A DNA stretch of 64,000 nt. Source: Ophryocystis elektroscirrha. Its lineage: Eukaryota; Apicomplexa; Conoidasida; Neogregarinorida; Ophryocystidae. The notes under the pieces were generated by a model, which was given only the letters and a program-made list of their open reading frames with translations, was not told the origin of the DNA and did no database searches. Position numbers and translations under genes: made by a program. The DNA lies in the NCBI GenBank assembly GCA_030141585.1, contig JAQIFP010000017.1:1-64000 (forward strand), written 5' to 3'. Positions 1 to 11,155 of the stretch are shown here, piece after piece; position 1 is the first letter of the stretch, and each line of letters opens with the position of its first letter.

Positions 1-127
1 CTAAACCCTAAACCCTAAACCCTAAACCCTAAACCCTAAACCCTAAACCCTAAACCCTAAACCCTAAACCCTAAACCCTAAACCCTAAACCCTAAACCCT
101 AAACCCTAAACCCTAAACACTAAACCC
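1..127. repeat. Telomeric repeat array (CCCTAAA)n
   Basis: Uninterrupted tandem CCCTAAA units fill bases 1-118, followed by one degenerate unit to about 127. At a left end the C-rich strand reads inward, so the G-rich TTTAGGG strand points outward as expected for a real chromosome terminus. The repeat type is the plant/alveolate form. Bases 128-305 are plain AT-rich sequence with no visible subtelomeric repeat. Confidence 0.97.
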
Positions 128-305
128 AAAATAAATGTGGTTGACAACTTGAACTTACGAAAGCTTTAAACTCAAAAAGTGTCAGATATATTTTTTTAGA
201 AACCAAAATCAAAACAATCTACTGTAATTTATAAGCATATGACATTTCAACTTTTATAAATATGATCATTTCAATCCTTAATTTATTTTACTTTTAAGCA
301 GATAC

Positions 306-641
306 ATGTATATTTGTGGAAACTTTAACATGAATGTATTAAATATTTTCTCGTTCTTTATTTTGATAATCGATTTAAAATTTGTTCAAAACGATTTGTT
401 AGAAACGCTCAAAAGATATCTGGAGTTTTCAGAACCTGGAGAAATAAATTATAAGAATGAACGTCGATTGTTTAAATTGTTCCATCAACTCGAAAAAGTG
501 AAACTTCTTATCAATCATTACGCTGACACTTATTGCACATCTGTCTATAAAAATAACAGAACTACTTTGTGTGAGTTGGCAATCACAATGCAAAAGGAAA
601 ACATGAGATTTCTAGAGAAAAAATATTTAAATCCTGAATAA
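306..641 (+). CDS. Small putative secreted protein, unknown function
   Basis: Single open frame of 111 codons, the closest gene to the telomere. A second ATG at base 330 would start directly at a hydrophobic stretch (MNVLNIFSFFILIIDLKF) that looks like a signal peptide; the eight codons upstream weaken it, so the inner start is attractive. The rest is charged with two cysteines near the middle. I recognise no domain. It could also be a short fragment of a longer intron-containing gene, although I found no joining exons. Confidence 0.4.
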   Translation: MYICGNFNMNVLNIFSFFILIIDLKFVQNDLLETLKRYLEFSEPGEINYKNERRLFKLFHQLEKVKLLINHYADTYCTSVYKNNRTTLCELAITMQKENMRFLEKKYLNPE

Positions 642-920
642 TTAACACTTATAATAAATGTTGCTATACCATCAAAATTTTATTATAAACAATTTGTTTT
701 AACAAATTAACAGACGTAACTGATTTATCTATGAAAAACTTTTTGCATATTTCCTTCGCATTTAGTCTGTAATTTCGTACTCGTTGCAAGACTAAATATT
801 GAAGTTTACGTTTTATATGTAATCATATTCACTACCTTAGTATTATTATATTGCACAACTCTTTAGCTAATGGTAAGAAAAGTGGTACATTTCACAAAAA
901 AATTATACTTTCATGCTAAT

Positions 921-2537
921 TTAACTAATGACAGCTTGTTCATAGAAGTGTCTAGAACTTATTTTTCTTAGAACACTCTGTTCATTAATTTTTTCTGTAA
1001 TTTTAGAAGTTGATAATTTTTCACTTTTAGAAAAAAATGAGAAATTCTCTACAGTATCTAATGCCAATAACTCTAAAGTAAATAAAGAGTCCAAATCTTT
1101 ACATTTCGCGTCTAATTTATGAAGCACTGTTGAATTTTGAAATTTAAAGTGATTTCGCGCAAGATTTAAAATTTCAGATAAATTTTTGTTCCAATGTCTG
1201 AATAATTGTAATTTATCAATTTATTAACTTACGCATTCAATATTGATAAGTGATTGTAGATACTTATTTGACTGAATTGAGTTTGATTTTCAGACAATTT
1301 TTCGAATGGATTAGTCATTTCATTGGGACATATTTGTAAACCATGTATTAACCATTTTGTTTTTTTCTTCATCAAAGTTATTATTTTTAAACATATTTGA
1401 AAACTGCTATTTATTGAGCAAAGAACTGAACACTTGATCATTTCGTTGAATAAAGCTATTTTAATTTTAGCAGGGATTAATTTAGAATTTAAAATAATCT
1501 GAATTATTTTAAAATACTGATGGTCTGATAATGAGTTTATGACATAAGGTTTTGTCATGTATATTAATTGCTGATAAAAATCTTTATTCTGATTAGATAT
1601 GAGTTGTGTATCTGTAGCTAGAGTTGACATCAAAAAAGATGCAATAAGTTGGGTTCCATGGACACAATCATATATTGGAATTGATAGAAATACTTCAAAT
1701 AAGTTCGCAAAAATTTTCTCTGGGTATTTCAAACGGGGCATAATAGTTTGAAAACACAAAAAAATTTCAGAATATAATTTGAAGTTTAGGTTATATGATT
1801 TTAAATTCATTCTTGTAAATGCAATACAGCAGTCAGAAAAGATTGAATTTACTTCATTTGGAAGTATTTCTGGATAAAAATAAAATTTAGACGCACTATG
1901 TTGTTCATTTGGTGGTATAAATATTTGTAATTTAGCAAACAAATTTTCAATTTTTCTTTCGTCAATATTTTTGTCAGTAAACTCGGACCTTACAGCACAA
2001 AAATGGTAGTATTGAATATCCAAATATTTCGAAAAATACATTTTATGATAATGTATCAAACACTTTCCAAAATTACTGTCAGGAATAGAATCAAGACTTT
2101 TCAAGAAAAATTTAATTTGAGTTGATCCAATATGTGAATGTTTATTTTTTTTCAGCTTCAAAATTAAAGAATCATACGCAGCAACTACACGAGCGATATT
2201 AAAATATATTCTTATTTTAAATGACTGATATCAAAGTAAACTTATCAATTAATCTTACATAAAAACCTCTTTCACTGAAAAGTGTTGTTATATCACGTAA
2301 GTATTGATCAGAATAGTTTTGAAACCATACCAAATTGCTTTGAAGGTTATAAACAGAGTAAGAGTCGCCAAAATCAATGGAACTAAATTCTTGTGTGAAT
2401 TTAAGTAATTGCTTCTTTAATGCTCTATAACACTTCATTATAATTTGATTTGACATTTCTTTGGATTTGAAATCCAAAAAATTCAAATTTTTCAACCATT
2501 TGTTGTGTAATTTTATGAAATAAGAGTATTGAGGCAT
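921..2537 (-). CDS. Noc4-like CBF/Mak21-family ribosome biogenesis factor
   Basis: Three exons joined by a 34-nt intron near 2217-2251 and a 35-nt intron near 1194-1231 give about 515 residues, close to human NOC4L. The second splice creates the family's C-terminal block (HLSILNRHWNKNLSEIL, compared with LWEL..L..HYHP in CBF proteins). Upstream, a helical stretch with IPAKIKIALFNEM resembles the LPA.LVAAF.KRL motif. Noc4 acts with Nop14 in 40S assembly in the nucleolus; Noc3 or Mak21 are alternatives but are longer. The start is uncertain: the frame is open upstream to about 2590 with no in-frame ATG, so I used the first ATG (2537); a short 5' intron is possible. Confidence 0.5.
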
Positions 2538-2758
2538 TAAACTCAAAATTCTAGAATAACTCACAAAACCATTGGCAGGTCTACCAGATGTTGAGCTTAA
2601 TTATCTTAAAAAGTAATCATTAATTCAAATTAAACATCAAAACAAAGGTTTTTTTTATTAAAATAATAAAATTGCTTTTGCTATATAAAAATTTTGTTGA
2701 TATAATTATTGAGGTTTTTTGTTGTTATTTGGACACAATAAGTTAAAAAAAAAAAAAA

Positions 2759-3450
2759 CTATACTTTATTAACAGAAAAGTTATGAATTTGAGCTATATT
2801 CACTTCGGCCGTTGTTATTTGAAACCTGATAAATTTCAAAGTTTCATCCTGAGAAAATATGTTTATATATCAATAGTACTAAATTTTCAATAAGCTTAAG
2901 AGCTCCTTGATAGTTTTCTTCTAATAAAGATTTAGCATCATCTATTGGAAATTCAACAAGAGTATTCGCCTATTTGGTCATATATTATCAATAATTTTTT
3001 TACCCCTAACCACAAGAAAACGTTTTTACTTGGAGGAACTGAGGAGTAAACGTTTAAATTATCAGCAAGTTTGAAGTTAACTTGCAATTCTGAACTCTTC
3101 AATCACATTAGGGTCGTATAATAATTACATGTTGATTTTCCGATATAAAATTTATACTATTTAATGCATTTATAATATTAGGAATTTTTTCTATGGCATT
3201 TTTTTTAGAAACCAATAAATTGTGTTCCATAAAATTGTATTTACTATGATTTATATCGTCAAACAACTAATTTACTTTAAATATTCATGAAACGTATTTA
3301 AACAGATTTTTGGATCAATTCGATTAAACAAATCGGGTAAATTTGACTGAACAAATAGACTTGGTCACAGTTAATTACAATCAACTTCATTTTAGGTATT
3401 TTTGAGGGTCCTAAGTCAGGTTCTACAAACTCAAAAGTGTTAGCCATATT
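2759..3450 (-). CDS. PFDN3: Prefoldin subunit 3 (VBP1)
   Basis: Six exons with five introns of 31-34 nt give about 176 residues. Prefoldin is the hexameric jellyfish-shaped co-chaperone that hands nascent actin and tubulin to the CCT chaperonin in the cytosol; subunit 3 is one of its two alpha subunits. Diagnostic blocks appear only after splicing: KYNFMEHNLL in the first coiled coil, LADNLNVYSSVPPS then VFLWLGANTLVEF in the beta hairpins, and FIRFQITTAEVNIA in the second coiled coil. No exon is long enough to stand out as an open reading frame. TBCE elsewhere in the window belongs to the same tubulin-folding pathway. Ends 222 bp upstream of the Noc4-like start, same strand. Confidence 0.9.
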
Positions 3451-3603
3451 AATATTGAATTACTAATTTTTCCTGAAAAGTCAGGCAAATTAGTCAAGTT
3501 TACCCAGCTAAGTTTTGTGTTGAACTCTTAGAAAAGAAAATTTCAAAGTCATAATTTCACAATGCCAAAAACAAAATAAAATTAACTAATTTTTAAGATT
3601 GAC

Positions 3604-3619
3604 GGTTTCTAGTGAAACC
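3604..3619 (-). promoter_or_regulatory. Histone-type 3' stem-loop of H2B
   Basis: On the minus strand GGTTTCACTAGAAACC forms a perfect 6-bp stem with a 4-nt loop, 19 nt after the H2B stop codon. The same 16 bases follow H3. Position, stem length and loop length match the replication-dependent histone mRNA 3' hairpin bound by SLBP. Confidence 0.85.
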
Positions 3620-3637
3620 AATATAAATTGACATTTT

Positions 3638-3991
3638 TTATTTAGTTCCGCCAGTAAATTTTGTTACTGCTTTGGTTCCCTCAGAAACAGCGTGTTTTGC
3701 TAATTCCCCAGGAAGAACAAGACGTACAGCAGTTTGTATCTCTCGAGAAGACAGAGTGTCTTTTTTAGCGTATTTACACAACCGACCAGCTTCACTTGCA
3801 ATTCTGTCGAACGTGTCAACCACGAAAGAATTCATTATAAGCATTCCTTTTTTTGAAATTCCTAAATTAGAGTGAACTTGTCTCAACACTTTCATCAAAA
3901 ATGTATGATATGACTCAGTTCTTGATTTTTTCTTTCTAACTTTATCGTTAGTAACTGCTTTAACAGGTTTTGATATTTTTTTCGTAACCAT
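3638..3991 (-). CDS. H2B: Histone H2B
   Basis: Intronless, 117 residues. Core histone pairing with H2A in the nucleosome. The lysine-rich N-terminal tail (to about residue 25) is followed by the histone fold with [15 protein letters not shown], then [14 protein letters not shown], and the conserved [20 protein letters not shown] helix. The C-terminal [11 protein letters not shown] retains the lysine equivalent to the ubiquitinated K120. Divergent from H3 across 115 bp, so both are probably driven by one bidirectional S-phase promoter. A conserved hairpin lies just downstream. Confidence 0.97.
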   Translation of the reverse strand: MVTKKISKPVKAVTNDKVRKKKSRTESYHTFLMKVLRQVHSNLGISKKGMLIMNSFVVDTFDRIASEAGRLCKYAKKDTLSSREIQTAVRLVLPGELAKHAVSEGTKAVTKFTGGTK

Positions 3992-4514
<523 letters not shown>

Positions 4515-4551
4515 ATTGTGCTTTTAACTTATTTTTCGTAAATTTCTTAAC

Positions 4552-4567
4552 GGTTTCACTAGAAACC
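4552..4567 (+). promoter_or_regulatory. Histone-type 3' stem-loop of H3
   Basis: GGTTTCACTAGAAACC, identical on the coding strand to the hairpin after H2B: 6-bp perfect stem, loop ACTA, 37 nt after the H3 stop. Two independent genes sharing exactly this element at the same relative place makes chance unlikely. Confidence 0.85.
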
Positions 4568-4744
4568 ACTTTTTTTGCATTTGTTAACTAATTTATGTCA
4601 CTTTGATGACTCAGTAATTGTATATATTACTAATTTAGCGACCAAAAATCTAAAAAATTATTACGCCTTTTAGCTGGAAACACAAATAGTGACAGTACAA
4701 TACATTATTCATCTAATAAATTAGTAAAAAAAACTTAAATATCA

Positions 4745-7735
4745 ATGTTCCTATATTTGATATTTTATGTTTTCTCAATAATTATTATTATTTTAAATAT
4801 ATGTAATAATCAATCTCTTACAGTTTTGAAAAATACACAGTATAATACACTACCTTTGACTCCCGTGCTTTCGAAAACTAAATTTATTCTTAACGAGACA
4901 TTGCTGATTGAATTAAACAAGTGGAAGTTGTATCTGAAACCAAAGTCTTCCTGCAAGTTCGTAGTAAGTGATAATACAAAAGATTTAGGAAAAAGCTTTT
5001 TAAGCTTTTGGGAATGCCGTGTTGCAGAATTAAAAAATATACCTGAGTTAAGTGACATATGGGGCTTCAATTTTATTGAAACCTCTAATCTAGTTCACAG
5101 CTTATTTTATTCTTCACAATGTCCTAAGTTTAATAAAGTAATTATAACAGTATTTGATGCTATGCGATTTGAATATTTATATGGAAAACAAAATAAAACG
5201 AATATTTCGTACGGTCAAATGAGCGGGGTTAAAAACTATACTTTAAGTCATCCTGATCATACAATAGCTTATCAGCTTTATTCTCATTCTCCCACTCTTA
5301 CAGTTCAACGAGTTAGAGCATTAACTTCTGGTACTGCATAAGTTATAAATATTTCACAAGGGTCCAATCCACTTATTTTTGATCTTATATCTACGTTTAA
5401 CCCTAAGAAATTTTTAGTAGACAACATAATGTCTCAACTCAAACGGAATTCTAAGAACATTGTTCACATAGGGGATGATCCTTGGATAAGATTATTTAAG
5501 GATGATCTATTGAGATCATACAACTATAGTACTTTTGATGTAAATAATTTAGATCAACTGGATTTATCTGCATTAAAGACTCTACAAAAAGAATTATATC
5601 GGTAGACGCAAAATAAGATTTTATTCATGTCAGAGATGATTGGTCTTTGCTTATAATCCATTTATTAGAAATTGATCATGCTGGGCATAAATATGGAACT
5701 AACCATCCAGAAGTCGCAAAAATACTTCAAAAATACAGTGAAGCCTTTGCAGACCTTATTAAGAAAGTATACATATCACCAGAAAAGTTTTCTGATACTT
5801 TATTAATTTTACTTGGAGACCATGGAATGACAGATCAGGGGAATCATGGAGGCAGCTCTCCTGAAGAGGTAAATGCTGTTCATGAGAAAATGTGCTTAGA
5901 CAAATGTAGGGTTTTTTGCTATATCACCTTTCAAAAAGTTTTATTCTATATCCGATTTAATCACTGATCTAAAAAAATATTTGACCTCAGCTAAAAATAT
6001 CGACAGTTTGAATCTTTTAAACACTGCATTTGGTACTCTTGAAAGAGTTGAACAAATAGATGAAAACATAAGAGTCTATAATCAAATTGATATCGCCTCA
6101 GTTTTATCGGTTCTTTTAGGTGAATATTTGGTCAGATATCATGATTTGTAGGAGTTCCAATACCTCTGTCAAATCTAGGTTTTATTATACCTGAAATGTT
6201 ACTACATAAGAATTTAAACGCTACACAAAATTTATTCTGCTTAGCTCAAAACGCTTTATCAAACGCGGCGCAGATCTACAGCTACATCAATTTATACTTT
6301 GATAAACAAGGAAAGTTGGATACTCAAGAGTTCTGGATTCAAATTAAAAAGATATATTTGGAACTTTGGGACGAATCAGATAATTTAAGTTTGGAAAAAA
6401 ATATTGTCAAAACTTCAAAACTTATTGTTGCTTGCAAGGAATATCAGAAATTGGCATTTAACTACTACAGGAAAAAAAGGATGGGTTTTCCTTACACACG
6501 ATTAGCAATTACAGTATGCATAAGTAGTCTTCTCACTGGTATGTTATTCTTTGAAACTATAAAATCAAGTGAGTCTAAATCCTTTAAATTTTTTATTTTA
6601 CATTGCATTATATTTGGGTTGAATTTCTCATTCAATATTATGGCCAAAGAAAAAATAGTTTATAAATTATTTTTGCTCTCTTATTATTCGTATATTTTTT
6701 GGAAAACCTATTCAACGAGAAACTTCAAGAACTGGGATAAGTGGCAAAATTACACAGTGTAAGAATACAAAAAACTCTGAAAAATTTATGATTTTAGATT
6801 AATTTTTTCTGTGCTGCTTCTTAATTATGAAAACTTTTTCAAATGTGATCAATCCTGCAACCAGTTTAAGTTTATTATTGCTATATTAGTTCTAGTTTTG
6901 CTAGACTTTTACGTCAATTTGGTAATCATTAAAATGATTATGAACAAATATCTGATTTTAATATCGTTCAGTAGTCTAATGTGCAAAAGTTTTGGTTTAT
7001 ACGTAAGAAGCAAATAGTACGATTAACTTATCAGGTTTCATTTTTCGAAAACATGATGATATTAATTTCATTTTATAGATTTATAATTTTTATTTTGGAG
7101 CTATTTTTATTATCAATTTCAAGAAAAGTACAGAAAGATGAATATAAAATCGTTTTATGCAATTTCATTTCTTGCTTGATATGGTTGACTATGTTTTTAT
7201 GGACTGATAATTTAATAGCAATTTGGTTTGCAGTATTAATGACGTTTGGCTATTTTTTAGCCACGAAATTAAAATTTACTTCCTGTGAGATGGACATGTT
7301 TCTTTTTTTAATCTCATTGAATGGTTTTTTCAGTTCTAACCATGCTTTTACCTTTGATAAACTGCCAATATTTGTTTTGGGACTTGGAAATTTCCCTTTT
7401 AAATTATGGGCAGTCATAATTTTGATTAGTATTCACATTTCAAGTACATTTTTGATAACAGTCATAGTTCATATTTTGAGCAATTTAGATAGAAGTGTTG
7501 TTAATATTCAAAAAGTTTATTTAGGGTAAAATTTCTATCAATAGTTAAAAAAAAACTTAGATTTGTGATGCCATATATGCTCAAGTTTCTTGCTTCTATA
7601 ATTGGACTACTTGTATTTACCTCGGATTTAACGGATTATTGTGCTTTAAGATTTTTATATCAAATTATAATCTTGATACTGATGAATTTGATTTTACTAC
7701 CAAATTTATTTGTATTGAGCAAGTTGGAATTGTAG
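4745..7735 (+). CDS. PIGO: GPI ethanolamine phosphate transferase 3 (PIG-O/GPI13)
   Basis: About 920 residues in eight exons (introns 30-39 nt). An ER enzyme that adds ethanolamine phosphate to the third mannose of the GPI anchor, which is needed for attaching protein. An N-terminal hydrophobic anchor is followed by the lumenal alkaline-phosphatase-like domain: VFDAMRFEYLYG with the metal-site Asp, LTSGSNP, HIGDDPW, LEIDHAGHKYGTNHP and LLGDHGMTDQGNHGG. The family's GVPIPLSNLG block follows, then a C-terminal half of many hydrophobic membrane segments ending at a TAG. PIG-N and PIG-G are relatives; DAMRFEY and the GDD motif favour PIG-O. Confidence 0.9.
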
Positions 7736-7897
7736 AATTTTATTAAAACATAAAATCTAGTTCAAAAAATTATAATCAGTGCTGTAAAAATTTTCCATAT
7801 TTTCAAAATATATATAATTCAGCTTGAATTTTCAATTTAAAATTCATATACGGTACACAGTCTGAACATTAGATTAACTGCTTAAATTTATAATTTT

Positions 7898-10800
7898 ATG
7901 GGAGTTCCTGCATTTTTCAAGTGGTTAAGTTTAAAATATCCAAAAATAATACAAAATGCTTATATTGATGATTTCAACAAAGGACTAGAGCTGACTTCTA
8001 GACGTCCAAACGGATATTTTGATTGTTTGTATTTTGATCTCAATGGAATAATACATACTTGCTGTCATCAAGATAACAAAGTATCTACTGTAAATCTCTT
8101 ATAATATTAGCCAAAATGTGCAACTGAGGAGTTGGCTTTTGAATTAATGTGTGAAAATATAGATAAAATTGTGAAGATGGTTTTACCGGAAAAATTAATT
8201 TATTTTGCTATTGGTAAATTTAGTGTTGAGTACAGAAAATTCAGACGGAGTTGCTCCTAGAGCTAAACTGAATCAACAAAGAATGCGAAGGTACCGAAGC
8301 TCTTACTCAATGCAAATTGAAAACGATTTATATGCTGAAATTTCTGAAGATTTTAAAAAAAGTACTATACGAGTTGGGGTATTTTATTTATAGAATTTAA
8401 AGCTTTCCCGGAAAAGCAAATCATGTTCGATGGAAATTCTATATCTCCCGGAACTGTTTTTTTACAGAATTGTTCCAAAGCTATATTTAATTTTATTCAA
8501 CACAAATTGTCATCAGATCCAATATGGCAAAAAGTTGTCATAATATTTTCAGATGCAAACGTTCCCGGCGAAGGTGAACACAAAATTATGGATTTTATTA
8601 GATCCCAAAGAAGTCATTTGAAGTACTTTATATAAAAAAGTAATATTTTAAACAGTTATGATCCAAACATGCGTCACTGCTTTTACGGAAACGACGCAGA
8701 TTTGATTATGTTAGGTTTGGCTACTCATGAAGTTAATTTCTATATTTTAAGAGAATGTACCATGTCCAAATACGAAATTGAAGCTAGAAATAAAGTAATT
8801 ATTTGACAATTTTGTTCGATGGGTCAAAATAATTGTAAATCAGGTTATCAACCCCAACAATTCTGAAAAAAACATGCTTGCCGAATCTGATTTCAAGCCT
8901 CACCAATTCGTGCATTTAAATATATTAAGAGAATATTTAGAAAAAGAATTACTATTCGATAAAAATATTGTATGTAATATCACTCAACAAATATAATATC
9001 AGTCGCTTAATTTCGAACGTTGTTTGGATGATTTCATACTTATGTGTTTTTTTGTTGGAAATGATTTTTTGCCTCATTTACCGTCTCTTACCATATATCT
9101 TGGTTCTATCGACCAACTTATTTTCTTATATCAAAATGTATATGAAATGTGAAACATTTTTGCTATTATGTTAGGTAAGATTGGAGTTAGGAGATTATCT
9201 GACAAATAATGGTGAAATAAATATACAACCGTTACTCAAATTTATATCTTTCATTGGAAAAATTGAAGAAAATATATTTAGAAATAGCTTAAATCGAGAA
9301 GTGAGTTTAGTCATTGATCTATTTTATTTAGCGTGCTTATGAGCAGAGAAAGATGCAGCTTGAAACTATTGGTAAAATTGCCATTTTATATGCTATACTG
9401 TGTTAAAGATAATAAGAGTTCGTTAGAATTAGCCACACAGGTGCATAATTTTTATTATCAATTTTGAAAAAGTCAGATGAAAATATTCTTGATTCAACTG
9501 AAAAAGATATTAAAGAATTTAACAAAATTCTAGCAGAAAAACGAGTTCTTCAAGAACAAAAGAACATTATTTCTGTAAGTGATATTTCTTCTTATTTGCA
9601 GTAGGAGAAAGTTGTTCTTGGTAATTCTTACACCTACACACTAAACTTTATTTTTAAGGTGAAGGCAATTGGAGAAAACTTTACTATACGTCAAAATTCC
9701 GACTAGATGAACAAGACCTTGATAGTGAGCTTTTTCTTATCTTTAAAACCCAGATTTAAACAATTTCGCTGATAAAGTGTCTCAGTTTTATATTGACGGG
9801 TTACGCTGGGTGTTGCATTATTACTTCCAAGGAATTCTTAGTTGGGATTGGTACTATCCTTTTCATTATGCACCGTTTGCAAAAGATCTAGGAAACTGCA
9901 AAAATTCAAAAATAGTAAAATTACATTTTTAGTATAGTTAATCAGTTTAAATTTCAAAAAGGGTTGCCTTTAGAACCTTACCAACAGTTGCTGTGCGTAC
10001 TGCCTCCTCAAAATTCCAAATATTTGCCTGAATCGTTTGAAATCATGATGACCTCAAATAATTCCCCTATTCGAGACTTTTACCCTAATACATTCATGTT
10101 GGACCCAAACGGAAAAAAGTAATTGCTTTTATTTGATCACGTTTCAGAATGGCGTGGCAATATATTCCTCTTCTACCGTTTATTGACGTTACTCGATTGA
10201 AAACTGCTACTGCAAATATATATGTAGACCCAAAAGATGAGATACGCAATTCGTGCAAACATGATATTATCATTACTTCAAAATACCACCCTTTCTCTCA
10301 GCTGATTGCAGAAGTACAATTCAATAATGTAAATCAGATATGTTTGGCCTCAAATTTAGTAAAAAATACAACTATTTATTTTTTTGTGGAAGCAGTCGTC
10401 TTATAAATTATTTGGATTTATTCACAACTTCACGATACCATACATTAATAGAAATTCAGAAAACTATCAAAAAATCTTTTTAAATAAAACAATTGAAAGT
10501 ATGCACGTAGTTTCTAATAAATTTAGTAGATCGCCGTGACTTATCAGAGTTATTCTTTGTAGCAAACATTACCTTTACGCAAGAAAAACCTCATGTATCT
10601 GAGTTGCTAATATTGCCTGAAAAAAATTTATTGAATAAGTTTGATAATGTACAATTTCTATTGACCAATGAATTTTTGAAATTAGATTGTAGTAAATGAT
10701 CGCCACTTTAATTCTGGAAATGCTAAAAGAATGATATATAATTTACTAAATTCAAGACATCATAATACGTAAATATATTATATAATTTGATATCAAAATA

Positions 10801-11021
10801 GTGAGACTTATTCCGATGCGAATAAAATTTACAGTAAACGTGAAGGATCTACTAAATTTATAGAATCAAGTTATAATTATTCAAGCTACCAAATACAAAG
10901 GAAAATCACTACAAGAGAAAGACTTGATAAAAAAAATGACTTTAGTAATTTTACAAAGTCCAAGTACATGAAACAACACTATTCACATCACGTCCAAAAC
11001 ACCGAAAAAAAACAATATTGA
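7898..11021 (+). CDS. XRN2: Nuclear 5'-3' exoribonuclease Rat1/XRN2
   Basis: About 820 residues in roughly 20 exons, with introns mostly 28-38 nt and one of 49 nt. XRN2 degrades uncapped RNA in the nucleus and ends transcription by the torpedo mechanism. Start [15 protein letters not shown]; acidic active-site blocks [40 protein letters not shown] and [15 protein letters not shown], then [15 protein letters not shown]. The C-terminal half continues with [21 protein letters not shown] and [16 protein letters not shown] (XRN1 has GVPKFF) and MLGLATHE identify the nuclear form. The zinc-knuckle region between catalytic blocks appears lost, replaced by the 49-nt intron. Ends TGA, convergent with the LCCL gene 134 bp away. 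Confidence 0.93.
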
Positions 11022-11155
11022 ATTTTTGTATGACCTTGCAAATTATTGTTAATTGCTTTTCTCTTATCATGAAAATAATATTGTTATTTTTTCAAAACTT
11101 TTGTCACTCATTGATCTAATTATTATAAAACATTGACTGGTGTCATTATAGTTAT

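Noticed and set aside
7898..11021. XRN2 as a pseudogene with many frameshifts and stops
   Set aside because: Every break coincides with a GT...AG stretch of 28-49 nt whose removal restores conserved motifs in frame.
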